Assembly: GCF_000208745.1 (NCBI RefSeq)
Contig: NC_030851.1
Coordinates: 15,544,295 to 15,608,294, forward strand
Length of the DNA stretch: 64,000 bases
Source: Theobroma cacao
Taxonomy: Eukaryota > Streptophyta > Magnoliopsida > Malvales > Malvaceae
Direction of reading: 5' to 3'
Notes under the pieces: generated by a model
What the model was told of the DNA's origin: nothing
Databases searched by the model: none
What the model saw: the letters and a program-made list of their open reading frames with translations, nothing else
Shown here: in pieces, positions 1 through 12,690 of the stretch
How positions within the stretch are numbered: position 1 is the first letter of the stretch
How the letters are laid out: every line of letters starts with the position of its first letter
Translations under genes and position numbers: made by a program

Positions 1-191
1 ATCTCTTTATCCTTATTTTCCCTTTGCTTCCCATTATGTTGTTTAGCAAAAAGGTAAAGCAACTACGAATAATGACAAGCTTAGAGAACTGCAAATATTG
101 CTTGTTGATAAATCATAACATGTTCTCTTAAATGTGATTCCTCTATTTTTCGTGGTTCTCTTTGTCTTTTTTTTTCCTTTCGTCTGCTCAG
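1..191 (+). other. Intron or upstream part of the primase gene
   Basis: No exon can be assigned with confidence. A pyrimidine-rich stretch ends in TAG at about 46, followed by only seven bases before a GT, which would be a micro-exon and was not called. The first supported acceptor is the CAG at 189-191. Confidence 0.5.
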
Positions 192-2748
192 GGTGTTGGG
201 CTGAAGGTTGATGATGCGCTAGCATTTTGGAAAGCTGAGTTTGCACAAAAGGTTAGTGGTTTGTGCACAAGTATTTTGTTACTGTATTTATTGTGCCATG
301 GTATTTTATTTACCTTCTAGTTGTCACTTTCTTTATCCTTGGTATTTCATTGTCAACAACAAGCAGGAAAAGATAAAAAGGAAAAAAGAAACATTTAACC
401 ATGGGCATTTGTTACAAATATTATTTCCATATTACACTTGCTGCTTTAAGTCTGGAAAGTCTGTCTCATGCATGGAGGGTAATTCCCCTCTTCCCCTCTC
501 CATAACAAATATCTAATATAGTGGTAGTTTTTGTTTAGTTTTAATGTCTTACGATGCCTTGTTTCTTGCAGCCCACACAGTGGCTACTGGTTAATTAACA
601 ATGAATCATTTTCTTCTTGTAGGTTGGTGCAGAGAGGTTTGACAAAGAATATGCATACAACATACGCCATAATTATGGAAGAGAAGGGAAGAGAACAGTA
701 AGATACCATCTTATCCTTATTTGAAAGTGGGATATGTATCAACATTGGATTAGCAAAGGGTATTTACAATCACTTCAGAAACAGTAGAAGTTTATTTACC
801 ATTAATTTTTTATTTACGGGTTCTGAGGTTTTTCGCCTTTTTCTTCATCTTTGGAACTTGAGTATGTGTATGATCATGTTTTGTTATAATTATTTGATGG
901 TTATGGCAGGATTATACACCTTATTCCTGTCAGAAAGTTATCTTGTCAACTCCTGGTGTTGGAGACCATCATGGCTGCCCCTATAGGCATTTCAGGTCAA
1001 CATCTCAACCAGCTTTCTTTCTTTAGGACAGTTAGCTAGGTTTCATGGGAATGGTGTTCCTCATAGAAAACTTTGTTGGATAGATTCCTTTGATTGAATT
1101 ATAATGGTTTTGTTTTTCCTCTTTCAAACAATTTAACTTGGTTAAGTATCACAAGGATTAGCAGTGGCCATTAGCAAATAGTTTTTATAGACCTCTCTGA
1201 TTTTTTCACCAAGTATATTATCTTGAACATCTCAAATGCATCTCCAGACATGCTAACTTGCTAAGTAGACACAATTAATATAAAATCATTGCTTGTTATG
1301 GATATGCTATCACTGCATTCCAGCCCTATGGTGCTTCATTTATTGGCCATCTTTTTTAACTTCATGACATTAAAAATGCTTAGAGAGGCTCAATTGATGG
1401 AAGTTAAGCAACCATTTCTTTCAACTTTCTTCTTTAATATAGGAAATTGAATAGTTATTTAACTTTAATCTTTAAGGTGTTTCTTGTTTAAGATGTGGCT
1501 GGGATGAAGAAATGTGACTTAAAAAGCTACTCACTTTGTAAATAGCATTGCTAGAAGTCAATCATTAATGTGTTTCCTGGTTTTGTCACTGCCTGGGCAC
1601 TGAATTTTGTTTACAGCTTTAGCTTTCTTCTCACTAACTGTGTCTAGAAATTGATTAAATTTTATCCTATCTTATGCTCATCTGAAATTGTTATAGGAGT
1701 ATTAGCTATCTCCTTTTGGCTTAGATGTTATATTAGCTATCGGGTTTATGTGGCTACAGAAATATTTTTTTCCTTTTAGTAGATCTCTCATTAGCATTCT
1801 TCCACAGCACAAGAACTCCTTTATTTCACAGCAGTTAAGGCCAACATGTCTTGTTCCTCCCATGCCATATCCTAGCCAAAACTTATATTTGTCGCGTTGC
1901 ATTTCTGCACATGTAATGTAAGGCATCTCTATTGATGAAGGATGTAGAGACATTACCAGTGGTTTCATGCTCACCATCTACCAGAAAATCATTCTTTTAT
2001 AATGATCATATACAAGTGGTCTAGATGAAGCCACTTAGCACTTGAGTCTCTTGAAATAGTTTTTGTAAATTTGTAAAAACTCCTGATTTCTCCATTTTAG
2101 ATAAATTCAAAGCATCATATTTCCTTTTCACCTTTTATTTTTTATCTAAAGCTAATTACACGGATGAGGTTTAACCAATTTGAACTCCAAGACAACAACG
2201 GATGATAAATAGATTTAGATGCCTGAATTTGCATTACTCTAAATCAATTTATCGGTCGTATTGCAAATGCTTGAATTTTTTGATAGTATAGTTTAACTAA
2301 CCATAGAGGCATGTTTAGTAAGTTGTACATGTTATATTGCTTGCTATTTTGACATGACAGTGAGGAGAATCTAAGGGCCGCACTTGCAAGAATGGGAGTT
2401 GGCAGTCGCATAGTGGAGGATGTAATAGACAAAGCGCGCAATAGGCATTATCAGGTCATAAGATTGCCAACTGTCTTTAAGCTTACTCTGACTTGTTTTA
2501 GGTTATTGTTCTATAACTGTGAGCAATGGTAAATTGTGCGCAGTTGGCATGTACCTTAACATTTGAAGCTGTTCATGGCTCATCATGCGACGCGGGTATC
2601 AATCATCCCAACCAATATTTCATTGAGAGCCAAAAGATCCTGCAATCAAAGGTAGATGCTCTATTGTCTGATTCATGCTATATATCCAGATCTACTGTCT
2701 GACCCATTTCTCCTTTACCATTGCCAGAATGGTTCTATGGCACAATAA
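192..2748 (+). CDS. PRIM2: DNA primase large subunit, C-terminal exons (partial gene)
   Basis: Encodes the end of the regulatory subunit of the DNA polymerase alpha-primase complex, which makes RNA-DNA primers in the nucleus. Six exons join in frame: 192-251, 623-697, 910-995, 2361-2454, 2544-2651 and 2728-2748, all with AG/GT borders, giving 147 codons plus TAA. They cover the conserved C-terminal iron-sulfur domain, with family motifs [38 protein letters not shown] and INHPNQYF. Three of the four 4Fe-4S cysteines of the family are visible: codons 928-930 (YSCQK), 976-978 (HGCPY) and 2586-2588 (SSCDAG). The fourth lies upstream of the window. The reading frame is intact, so this is probably a functional gene. 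The last exon (NGSMAQ then stop) is inferred from a polypyrimidine tract and CAG acceptor at 2725-2727; the alternative is read-through past 2651. Intron 996-2360 is the longest. Confidence 0.93.
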
Positions 2749-4320
2749 ATATGTTAACCAGGCAGACAAGGATATCCAGTATTTTACCTACAACCTTTTT
2801 TTTTTTTTGTAATATTATGTAAGTATCCCCTATCTAATAACCGTTTTAATTTTGTTTTCGTTCAACTCTGTTGGTGTTTGGCTCAGTTTATCAAAGTTCT
2901 TTTCACTACAAACGCGTAAGAAAGGCGTTTGTTTGGTTTTTAAATTTCTTAAATTTTTAGCTAACCTTGTAAATAACAATTTTTTAAAAAGTATTAACTT
3001 ATAGTAACAAATATTTAATAAATTTATTATTTGGTTTAATAAAGTGGAATTTTTTATTTTTAATTATTAATTAATAAATTAAAATATTATCAAATAGTTT
3101 TTCACGTTTTACAAAATTTTGCATCAAGTTTAGCAAATGTTATATTGAATTATCTTTACATCGCTTTTAGATTAATTTTATTTGAACAACACTTCTTACA
3201 GAATGTCGTGAGTATCTTACTATGAATTTGATTAGTGTTAATATTACATAATTAACAATATTTTAAAACAAAAATTTTCTTTTTTACAGAAAATGTAGTA
3301 ATATTTTCTGGTAATTAAAACAAATTATATTTAGGGAGGGAGGCTTTTTACTTAATTAGTCTTTTCAGTATGTGCATTGCACATGGATAATTTAATATAT
3401 AAATATTAAAATTTTGAAATTAAATTTTTTTTAATAATATATATAATACTATAGTAATTTTTTGAAAAGTAGTACTACAATATTATAATTACTTTTTTAG
3501 TTTTTTAAAAAATACGTAATTTTGGTCTCGTTTGATAACACAGGTGTTTGTCTTTTTTTATTTTTGTTTGTAGAATTATAGAAACATTAAAAAAAACATG
3601 TTTTGTAATTTTATTTTTGTTTTTTCTTTTTGGAAAAATATCAAAGTAAACAATTTTGGACTTAATCATTACAAAGGAAAAGAAAATGCATAAAAATAAC
3701 CGAAAAGCAAAATATCCAATTTTGGGGAGAATGGATACAATGATACTATCAAAACTCTGGTTAAAAAATAGCCCCAAGGCATCCAGACAAAATCATGGCC
3801 AACCAATATGTCCGAATCATTTTCCTAAATGTCCGGGTCTTGACAACAGAAGCTGTCCGGGTCTAGACATAATTCGTACTATCCGAGTGCTTTAACATTA
3901 ATGTTACCCGTATAAAGATCCCCAAGCTGCTGTCCAAATAACCACACACACATATTTCAAAGCTTATCAGAACGCAGACATAATAACGCCAAAAGAAGTT
4001 ATCCAGACAACAAAGAATCTGCCACATTTAATAAAACCGTTCCATACCAAAGCTCACCTATTTCAGCTAGCAAGAGGGGTACAACTTCTACAACTTCTAG
4101 CATTTTAAATTGGTGAATGTTAGTCTAATCTTACTATAAGGTCAATTAATAAAATTTTTAAAAAATAACAAAAATTTGTATAACAGATTAATAGGTAAAC
4201 AATATATATAATTTTTAAATTTATCTATTTTAAGATAATAGCGTAGGTAATTTTTAAATTTGTTTAGTTTATTTTAAAAGTTATTTAACTTTTAATTTTA
4301 TTTTATTTTTTACTTTAAAC
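2749..4320. other. AT-rich intergenic region downstream of the primase gene
   Basis: The primase 3' UTR should lie in the first few hundred bases, but no clear polyadenylation signal can be singled out. 2930-3700 is very AT-rich with poly-A and poly-T runs. 3780-4110 is less AT-rich and repeats words such as GTCCGGGTCT and TCCAGACAA, perhaps old transposon sequence. No ORF here resembles a protein. Confidence 0.6.
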
Positions 4321-4768
4321 TATAAGAATATTATTTTTTAGATATTAAAATTATATTTAATTAACTAATTCAATAAAAATTATTATTATCACTTATTACG
4401 TTAATTCTCACACATTTACGTTAAGATTTTAAATTTACTTATTTCACTTTTACAAGATTTTATATCAATTCTTACAACTTTACGTCAAACTTTTTCAATA
4501 GTAACTTTTAACTATAATTATCGTTATCTTTATTATTTTTTATTTAAAATAAAAATTTAAATATTGTTACATACTTTTATCTCGATAATATAAATATAAA
4601 TGTTTATTTTTCATTAAAATTAGATTTTTCTTACTTAATTAACTTATTGTGTTAACTCTAATACATTTACGTTAAGATTTAAAATTTAGTTATTCCACAT
4701 TTATAAGTTTTTATGTCAATTGTTACAGTTTTACGTTAAGGCTTATTTATGTCAATTTTGAACTATAA

Positions 4769-4799
<31 letters not shown>

Positions 4800-6194
4800 A
4801 ATTAAAATTTATATATCGTTAAACACTTTTAGCTCGAGAATATCAATTTAAATATTTATTTTTTACTAAAATTAAATTTTTTTTACTTAATTGACTTGTT
4901 ACGTTAACTCTCACACATTTACGTTAAGATTTAAAATTTAGTTATTCCACCTTTATAAGTTTTTCCGTCAATTGTTGCAGTTTTATGTCAAGGTTTATCT
5001 ATGTCAATTTTGAATTATAATTATTTTTATCCTTATTATTCTTTGTTTAAAAATTAAAATTCGTATATCGTTAAATATTTTTAGTTTGAGAATATAAATT
5101 TAAATATTTATTTTTCACTAAAATTAGATTTTTTTACTTAATTGACTTGTTACATTAATTCTCACATATTTATGTTAAGATTTAAAATTTAGTTATTCCA
5201 CCTTTATAAGGTTTTACGTCAATTCTTACAATTTTACATCAAGTCTTTTCTATGTCAATTTTGAACTATAATTATTTTTATCATATTATTCTTTATTTAA
5301 AAATTTAAATTTGTATATCGTTAAACACTTTTATTTCGAGAATATAAATTTAAATATTTATTTTTCACTAAAATAGATTTTTTTTTACTTAATTGACTTG
5401 TTATGTTAACTCTCGCATATTTACGTTAAGATTTAAAATTTTGTTATTCTACTTTTATAAATTTTTTCATCAATTGTTACAGTTTTATGTCAAGGCTTAT
5501 TTATGTAAATTTTGAACTATAATTATTTTTATTATTATTATTTATTTAAAAATTAAAATTTATATATTGTTAAACACTTGTAGTCTGAGAATATAAATTT
5601 AAATATTTATTTTTAACTAAAATTATATTTTTTTACTTAATTGACTTGTTACATTAATTCTCACATATTTACGTTAAGATTTAAAATTTAGTTATTCCAC
5701 CTTTATAAGGTTTTATGTTAATTCTTACAGTTTTACGTCAAGTCTTTTCTATATCAATTTTGAACTATAATTATTTTCATCCTATTATTTTTTATTTAAA
5801 ATTAAAATTTGTTTATCTTTAAACACTTTTATTCCGAGAGTATAAATTTAAATATTTGTTTTTCACTAAATTAGATTTTTTTACTTAATTGATTTGTTAT
5901 GTTAACTCTCACACATTTACGTTCATATTTAAAATTTTGTTATTCCACCTTTATAAGTTTTTTCGTCAATTGTTACAGTTTTACGTCAACACTTATCTAT
6001 GTCAATTTTGAACTATAATTATTATTATTATTATTATTATTTAAAAATTAAAATTTATATATTGTTAAACACTTTTAGTCTTAGAATATAAATTTTAATA
6101 TTTATTTTTCACTAAAATTAGATTTTTTTTACTTAATTGACTTGTTATGTTAACTCTCACACATTTACACTAAGATTTAAAATTTAGTTGTCAA
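4320..6194. repeat. Tandem array of ~250-bp AT-rich units, left part
   Basis: About seven to eight diverged head-to-tail copies of a unit near 250 bp. The landmark word ACACATTTACGTTAAG or variants recurs near 4411, 4661, 4913, 5163, 5415, 5662, 5911 and 6160, a spacing of 247-252 bp. Each unit also carries ACTTAATTGACTTGTTA, TTGAACTATAATTATT and a short ATT microsatellite. The array is interrupted at 6194 by the LINE and resumes at 12144. It is probably a local satellite or an expansion of a transposon-derived repeat. No coding capacity. Confidence 0.88.
6179..6194. repeat. Target-site duplication, left copy, of LINE-1
   Basis: AAAATTTAGTTGTCAA here is repeated exactly at 12128-12143 on the far side of the LINE. 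A few of the leading As may belong to the element's A-tail, so the duplication is 12-16 bp. Confidence 0.9.
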
Positions 6195-6321
6195 GCTAAG
6201 CAATAAAAAGAAAGAGGTTTTTAACTCCTTTGGTAAAATTTTTCTCTCGGCGCACGTTAAGGAAACTTTACTAACGTACACCGAACCTCCAAAACCTACT
6301 TTCAGCCTTTGTTTGCCTTGC

Positions 6322-7964
6322 ATGGAGGTGGACGTAATTGGCGACCCCCCACCAGATTCAGGGGGTGGCTTCCCCCTATCTGTTAACCGTGTGGGATCTA
6401 AAAGGATCCGTCTTGGAATGGAAACTGATGTCCCTAGAAATCAATTTGTAGGCACCTTGCCTCAAAGCCAAAATGTATTATCTAGTGGTGTTTCTCACCT
6501 GTCTTATCGCCATGTGCTCCTTAATGAGAATCAAGAGCAGGATATGAGCAAGGTAGGCTTTGACGATGAAGAAGAGGAGACTGAAATGCCTGAATTTGAT
6601 GATGAAGATAATGACTGAAATATTGGTGGCCCATATATTCGTTTAACAAGGGAAGAGAAGTTTCATATTTGGAAACCTTGGAAAAATACCCTAATAGTCA
6701 AATTATTGGGTAGGAACATTAGCTATATATATCTTTGCTCCAGAGTAAAACAAAATGTGGGCCTTACAGGGTGATTTCCAAGCGGTTGATCTTGACAACG
6801 ACTTCTATTATTTTCGGTTTGAAAATAAATCTGATTACTTCCATGTGTTAACAGAAGGACCCTGGACTATAGCGGATCACTACCTTACCATTCGAAGATG
6901 GTGCCTAAGATTTAGATAAGATGAGGCCTCAATTGAATCAGTAGTAGTATGGGTTCGTCTGCCTGGGGTGTCGCTTGAATATTATGATAGGGAGATTTTG
7001 GCTAGGATAGGTGATAAGATTAGGAAAACGGTTATGATTGACCAAACTACCTCTTCGTAATGGAAAGGGAAATTTGCCAGACTATGTGTGGAAATCGATC
7101 TTAGGAAACCGCTTATACCAAAAATTTTCATTTGAGGCAGGTGGCAGAAAATTGAGAATGAAGGACTGAAGATGCTATGTTTTCATTGCGAAAAGTTTGG
7201 GCATAGTGAAGAAGGCTGTGTGATGAAGCAGAAAGAAAAAGAGGGCTTATCTGAAGAGCAAGCTTTGAAGCAATTAGAGGTTCAAAAAGCAGTTTAGAAG
7301 GATTATGAAACAACAAAGTTTGGCCCCTAGATGGTTGTGCAGAAAAATAATAGAAGAATTACAATGCAAAAAGCCAAACCAGCCGCACAAATGGAAAAGT
7401 CGAGTCTCACTGCTAACTTGGGCTCTCGATTTGTGGTACTAGACAATGAACATATGGAGCAAGATGATGAGACGGTGACACCTGAGTCCATAAAGAATGA
7501 CACAATATTAGAAACGAGTAGAACAAGGAAAGGCATGACTGCATCTTATACTAAAGAGCAGCTTAAGGGAAATTTGCAATCCTCTGCTAGTGTGTCAAAT
7601 AGAGATATCACGTCTTCATCAAAGGCGAAAGGCAAAAAGCAAGTCCCTGAAGAGCCAAAAATAGCCTTTTCCAACTGCTCCTTTGAGCCTACCCAACAAT
7701 TAAATCTTAAGATATCCGATAGTATGGTACAAAGAAACCCATCATTCCAACCTTTACAAATGCAACACTCAAAGATTGACATATCCCCTGAAAAGTGGAG
7801 GTGATAAAAATGAGCGTGGTGTGGGGGTTAATGGTGCAGCTCGTGAGAAGTTAACAAAACCAATGGAAGATGACAACCCTATTCCCCAAGGAACAGATGA
7901 GAACTCCTTGTCCATGGAACTTGAAAGCAATGAAGCCGTGGCTATGCAGGTCTCATTGACCTAA
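6322..7964 (+). pseudogene. LINE-1 ORF1 (nucleic-acid-binding protein), disrupted
   Basis: ATG at 6322 starts MEVDVIGDPPPDSGG, then an acidic stretch ending in a TGA at 6616-6618. The homologous reading continues past it (IRLTREEKFHIWKPWKNTLIVKLLG), then changes frame in the A-run near 6750 to GDFQAVDLDNDFYYFRF, a DUF4283-type region typical of plant LINE and zinc-knuckle proteins. A CCHC knuckle, CFHCEKFGHSEEGC, is encoded at 7178-7219. A basic, serine-rich tail follows, with another frame change near 7790. The likely role is RNA binding and ribonucleoprotein assembly during retrotransposition. Stops and two frameshifts make it non-functional. Confidence 0.85.
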
Positions 7965-7999
7965 CTCTTTATTTCTTTATTTATTTCCTTCTTTTATAC

Positions 8000-10900
8000 A
8001 TGTTAAATATTATGAGCTGGAATGTTAGAGGTGCAGCCTCTCGCAGGTGCTATAGAAATATCAAGAACCTGGTTAAAATTCATATATTTATTCTTTTGAA
8101 GCCTCGAATATCAAGGATGAGAGCTGATAAAATGTGTCGCAGATATGGTTTCCAAAATTATTTCAAAGTAGAAGCAAATGGCTACTCAGGAGGTATTTGG
8201 GTGTTTTGGAACGCTGAAGTGATTGAAATTGAAGTCCAAGCTTATTCTTCCCAATTAATCCATCTGCTTGTAAACCCATCTAAAGAACAATGGTTACTCA
8301 CAGCAATCTATGACAGTCCATTAGCAAAGGAGAGGAAACGTTTGTGGGACTTGTTAAAAATGGCAAGCAATGATCAGGATCTACCTTGGATGGTTATAGG
8401 AGATTTTAATCAATTAATCTCTCCAGACAAAAAATAGGGAAGAAAGGATGTTAATCTATCTTAGTGTTACCAACTACTTAACTGCATGAGTTACTACAAC
8501 TTATATGATCTAAAAGTCTTTGGGTTCAAGTATACATGGTGGAATAAAAGAGAAGGTGTAGACTACACCTGGGTTCGCCTTGATGAAGCTTTTGTCAATG
8601 ATAGATGGCACGATCTGTTTCCCAATGCTGCTGCCATTAATCTACCACGGACACATTCTGATCATCACCTAGTTCTAGTACGATGTACTGCTCCATCTAT
8701 GCTACATGATTTGAATAAATTCAGATTTGAGGAGGCGTGGATGGCTCATCCAAATTTTGGTGAATTCTTGGGGTCGCATTGGATTTTTGAAAACAATGAT
8801 ATAAGCATCAAATTGGAGCGATTGGCGTCCAATTTAAAAACTTGGAGTAAAACCCATTTTGGAGATATTCTTAGAATGAAGAAAAGACTTATAGCAAGGC
8901 TCATAAGAATACAGAAGTAGTTAGAGAAGTGACCAAATGATTACCTCCAAAATCTTGAATTTTCTTTTATTAAAGAATATAACCGAGCCCTCTACCAGGA
9001 AGAAGTAATGTGGAAACAACGAGCGAAGATTGACTTGATTAAGTATGGTGATGGAAATACCAAATTTTATCATGCTATGGTAAAGAGCAAGCAAAGGCGG
9101 AAACATATATCTATCTTAAAAAAGGAAGATAATACTTGGTGCACAGATTCATCAAAAATTGAAAAACTAGTAGTCAGCTTCTTCATAAACTTATACACAG
9201 ATGATAGGATTCACGGTACTCTTCCAACAGACCCAAAGTGGAGATTGGACTTTGAAAAATCATCAACACTGGATATGCCTCTTACAAGTGAAGAAATCAA
9301 ACGAGCTCTTTTCGCAATGAATCCCAACAAAAGCTTGGGATATGATGGATTTCCAGCCAACTTTTTTCAAAAAATTTGGGAGATTATTGGTAAAGACCTC
9401 ATTAAATTTGCACAAAATGCTTATCAAAGAGGCTCCTTCCCAACATCATTGAACCACACACTCATTACTCTTATTCCTAAAGTGGAAAAACTAGAGAAGG
9501 AGAGCCAATTTCGACCTATAAGCCTTTGTACAGTTCTGTTGAAACTACTCAGCAAAATCCTTGTAGATCGACTATGACCAATGTTGATGGAACTAATTGG
9601 AATTACCCAGAGCAGCTTTATACCGTGGTGACAAGCAGCTGATAATATTATTGTAGTGCAAGAGGCCATTCACACAATGCGAATTATGAAAAGAAAGGAA
9701 GGAGCTTTGGCGATCAAAATCAACCTAGAAAAAGCTTATGATAGGGTCAAGTGGTCATTTCTTCAAGAGGTTCATATGGAGATAGGCTTGCCCTCGAAAT
9801 AGATTTCACTAATTATGTATATTGTTCAGACCCCTACATTCTCTATACTATGGAATGGTAAGTAGTCAGAAAAATTTATACCATCGAGAGGCATCAGAAA
9901 AGGAGACCCTTTATCCCCTTATCTTTTTGTTCTTTGTTTGGAAAAATTGTCATCGTTAATCAACAAAGAGGTTTCATTAAGGAACTGACGTCCTCTCTTA
10001 CTAATAAAAAATAGACCGGACCTTTCTCATGTATGTTTTGCAGATGACATCATGTTGTTTGGAGCAGTTACCAAGACCCAAGTACGAGTTATGATGTGGG
10101 TAATTCAAAAGTTTTGCATTGCGTGAGGACAAAAAATAAGTCTTGATAAATCCATAATACTTATCTCTTCAAACGTTTGCTCATCTAAGGCCAAAGCATT
10201 AAGCTGTGTGGCTCGCATTAACCTCACAAAAGATCTAGGCAAGTATTTGGGTACCCCAATGCTTCATGATAGAGTCACAAAAGCCACCTACTCGGATTTA
10301 TGTAGCAAAGTTGGGAGGAAACTCGAATAGTGGAGTAACAAGTTTCTTTCAATGGTAGGGAGAGTTTCCTTAGTACAAGCCGTTTCAAGTACAATGGCTT
10401 CGTACATTATGCAAACCGCATTACTCCCAAATAGCGTGGCCATGAAAATTGATAAGTTGAATAGGAACTTCATTTGGGGTCAAGTAAGGGGAGTAAGGAA
10501 AATTCATGCGATAAGTTGGAACATTATCTGCTTACCCAAAGAACTTGGTGGTTTACATATTAGAGAGACCAAAAAATTCAACTTGGCATTACTTGCGAAG
10601 CTAGGCTAGCAATTGTGGCAAGGAAAGAACTCTTTATGGGTTGAAATTTTGAAGAAGAAATATCTGAGACATCATGATTTCTTTTCAATTCAGGCTAAAT
10701 CATCTGATTCCCACACTTGGCGAAGCATATTAAAAAGCAAGGGAGTTCTTGCAAAAGGTTTGGGAAAGGTAGTTAATAATGGTCTCCATACCAATTTCTG
10801 GTTGGATCCTTAATTACTTGCGGCCCCGTTAATTAATTTTGCTGCCAGAGACTTGTCCTAAGCTAAAACTGAACTACCAGTAGCATGTTTTTGTGATGAA

Positions 10901-12087
10901 TATGGAAATTGGGACCTGGATTCCCTCACAGACATTTTACCAGTGGAAATTCTTCAAGAACTTGTATCATAACCTATTGATCCCAATAGTACTGAAAAGG
11001 ACAAATGCTTTTGGACCTTGACAAGCAGTAGAGAGTTCTTTGTTAAATCTGCCTATGAAAGTTAATCTGTAACAAATTTGGCAGAGCATAATAAATGGAG
11101 ATTGGTATGGCATCTAACGAGTTGCAGAAAGGTTAAAATGTTCATATGGCGCGTCTTGCTTGAATCTCTTCCAACAGCAGCATGGTTGATGTCAAGAAAG
11201 TTAGGCAGCTCGAGTACTTGCAGTAGATGTAATAATGTAACTGAGAACCTTACTCATGCTCTACATGATTGCCCTGCATCTAGAGACACATGGCTAGCAA
11301 TTAAACCAGATCTAACTTCTAGGGAGTTCTTTGTGTTAGATTTGCAGGCATGGATCTAGTCGAATATGTCTAGTAATGCCTTTCATGATGATCTGTCCTG
11401 GAGTGGTATCTTTATTCATACGATTTGGATGCTTTGGCACTAGAGGAATTTGAGTATATTTGAAACAGACTTTAAATCGTAGGCCAATGCAGCACAAATG
11501 ATCTGGCTGAAGGCAAAGGAAGCTTGGGATATCCTGTATTGCGGTGAGCTGAGGATGCATTGCGGAACCCCTGCTATTTGGGTTAAACCAAATCCCTCTT
11601 ATGTGAAGCTGAACGTGGATGGCAGTTCTAAAGGGCAATCTGGAAGTGCTGTTGCTGGAGGGTTAATAAGAGATGAACAGGGAATTGGCTATTGGGATTG
11701 GCTTTCAATATAGGTACTTCCTTTCCCCTTGGAGCAGAGCTTTAGGCAATTCTAAAAGGAATTGAACTATGCTAGAATAGAGGATTTAGGAAGGTTTTGG
11801 CAGAAATAGATTCGACAATTGCTATTCAAAGGATAAATAAACCAAGATCTTATCTGGATCCATACTCCAACATTGTGGAGTTAATACAGGAGCTTCTTCA
11901 GCAAGATTGGTCTTGTGCACTCACCCATATACCCCGTGAAGCTAATAGTTGTGTAGATTGGATGGCTACCAACCACAACAACTTTCCACTAGGTCTCCAT
12001 AAATTTGAGACTCCTCCTACTGATATAGGTTCACTATTGTTAGCTGATAAATTAGGCCTTGAGACTGAATGGCCCAGACTTTTGTAA
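8000..12087 (+). pseudogene. LINE-1 ORF2 (endonuclease, reverse transcriptase, RNase H), disrupted
   Basis: Starts MLNIMSWNVRG, the opening of the apurinic-like endonuclease; GDFN (about 8401) and SDHHLVLV (about 8660) follow. The RT region carries GYDGFPANFF (9340), FRPISLC (9510), KINLEKAYDRVKW (9716) and FADD (10037-10048). A zf-RVT region (WRLVWHLTSCRKVKMFIWR, CSRCNN, HALHDCPASRDTW) lies at 11090-11300, and an RNase H domain (LNVDGSS at 11610) ends the protein. The endonuclease glutamate is lysine (codon 8099-8101) and the first RT aspartate is asparagine (9722-9724). At least 15 in-frame stops are present, yet the frame is the same from 8000 to about 11713, with one shift just before 11797. 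Confidence 0.9.
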
Positions 12088-12127
12088 TGCTTCTTTATTA
12101 ATTAGAGTTGTCCCATTATAAAAAATA

Positions 12128-12143
12128 AAAATTTAGTTGTCAA
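12128..12143. repeat. Target-site duplication, right copy, of LINE-1
   Basis: Exact copy of 6179-6194, directly after the element's A-rich 3' end and directly before the continuing 250-bp repeat (TTGTTACAGTTTTACGTC). Confidence 0.9.
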
Positions 12144-12690
12144 TTGTTACAGTTTTACGTCTAAGCTTATCTATATCAATTTTGAACTATAATTATTTTT
12201 ATCCTTATTATTCTTTATTTAAAAATTAAAATTTGTATATTGTTAAACACTTTTAATCTAAGAACATAAATTTAAATGTTTGTTTTTCATTAAAATTTGA
12301 TATTTTTACTTAATTAGCTTGTTATGTTAACTTTTACACATTTACGTTAAGATTTAAAATTTATTTATTCGATCTTCATAAGTTTTTAGGTCAATTGTTA
12401 TAGTCTTACATCAAGGCTTATCTATATCAATTTTGAACTACAATTATTTTTATTATTATTATTTTTTATTTAAAAATTAAAATTTATATATTGTTAAATA
12501 CTTTTAATTCAAGAATATAAATTTAAATATTTATTTTTCATTAAAATTAGATTTTTTTTCTTTAATTGATTTGCTATGTTAACTTTTATACATTTATGTT
12601 AATATTTTTAATTTAATTATTCTACCTTTACGAATTTTTATGTCAATTATTATTGTTTTACGTTAAGGATTTTTAATCAAACCTTTTAAA
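12144..12690. repeat. Tandem array of ~250-bp units, right part
   Basis: Continues the array broken at 6194: landmark words recur near 12345 (ACACATTTACGTTAAG) and 12590 (ATACATTTATGTTAAT). Similarity fades after about 12690, and 12700-13100 shows only AT-rich sequence with no supported feature. Confidence 0.85.

Larger units (their letters stand above)
6195..12127 (+). mobile_element. LINE-1: L1-type non-LTR retrotransposon with RNase H, full length but dead
   Basis: About 5.9 kb between exact target-site copies. It has a short 5' UTR (6195-6321), ORF1, ORF2, a 40-bp 3' tail and an A-rich end (TATAAAAAATAAAA). Order of domains: DUF4283-like plus CCHC knuckle in ORF1; apurinic endonuclease, reverse transcriptase, zf-RVT and RNase H in ORF2, the standard layout of plant L1 elements. 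It sits inside one unit of the 250-bp array. Many in-frame stops and two substituted catalytic residues show it is inactive. Confidence 0.93.

Noticed and set aside
24..53. A possible extra primase exon ending at GTAAAG (52)
   Set aside because: A good TAG acceptor lies only seven bases before the donor-like GT, and the reading upstream does not match the primase sequence expected before GVGLK.
3505..3895. Two overlapping ORFs on opposite strands (90 and 79 codons)
   Set aside because: Low-complexity AT-rich composition, no recognisable motif, and no splice or promoter context.
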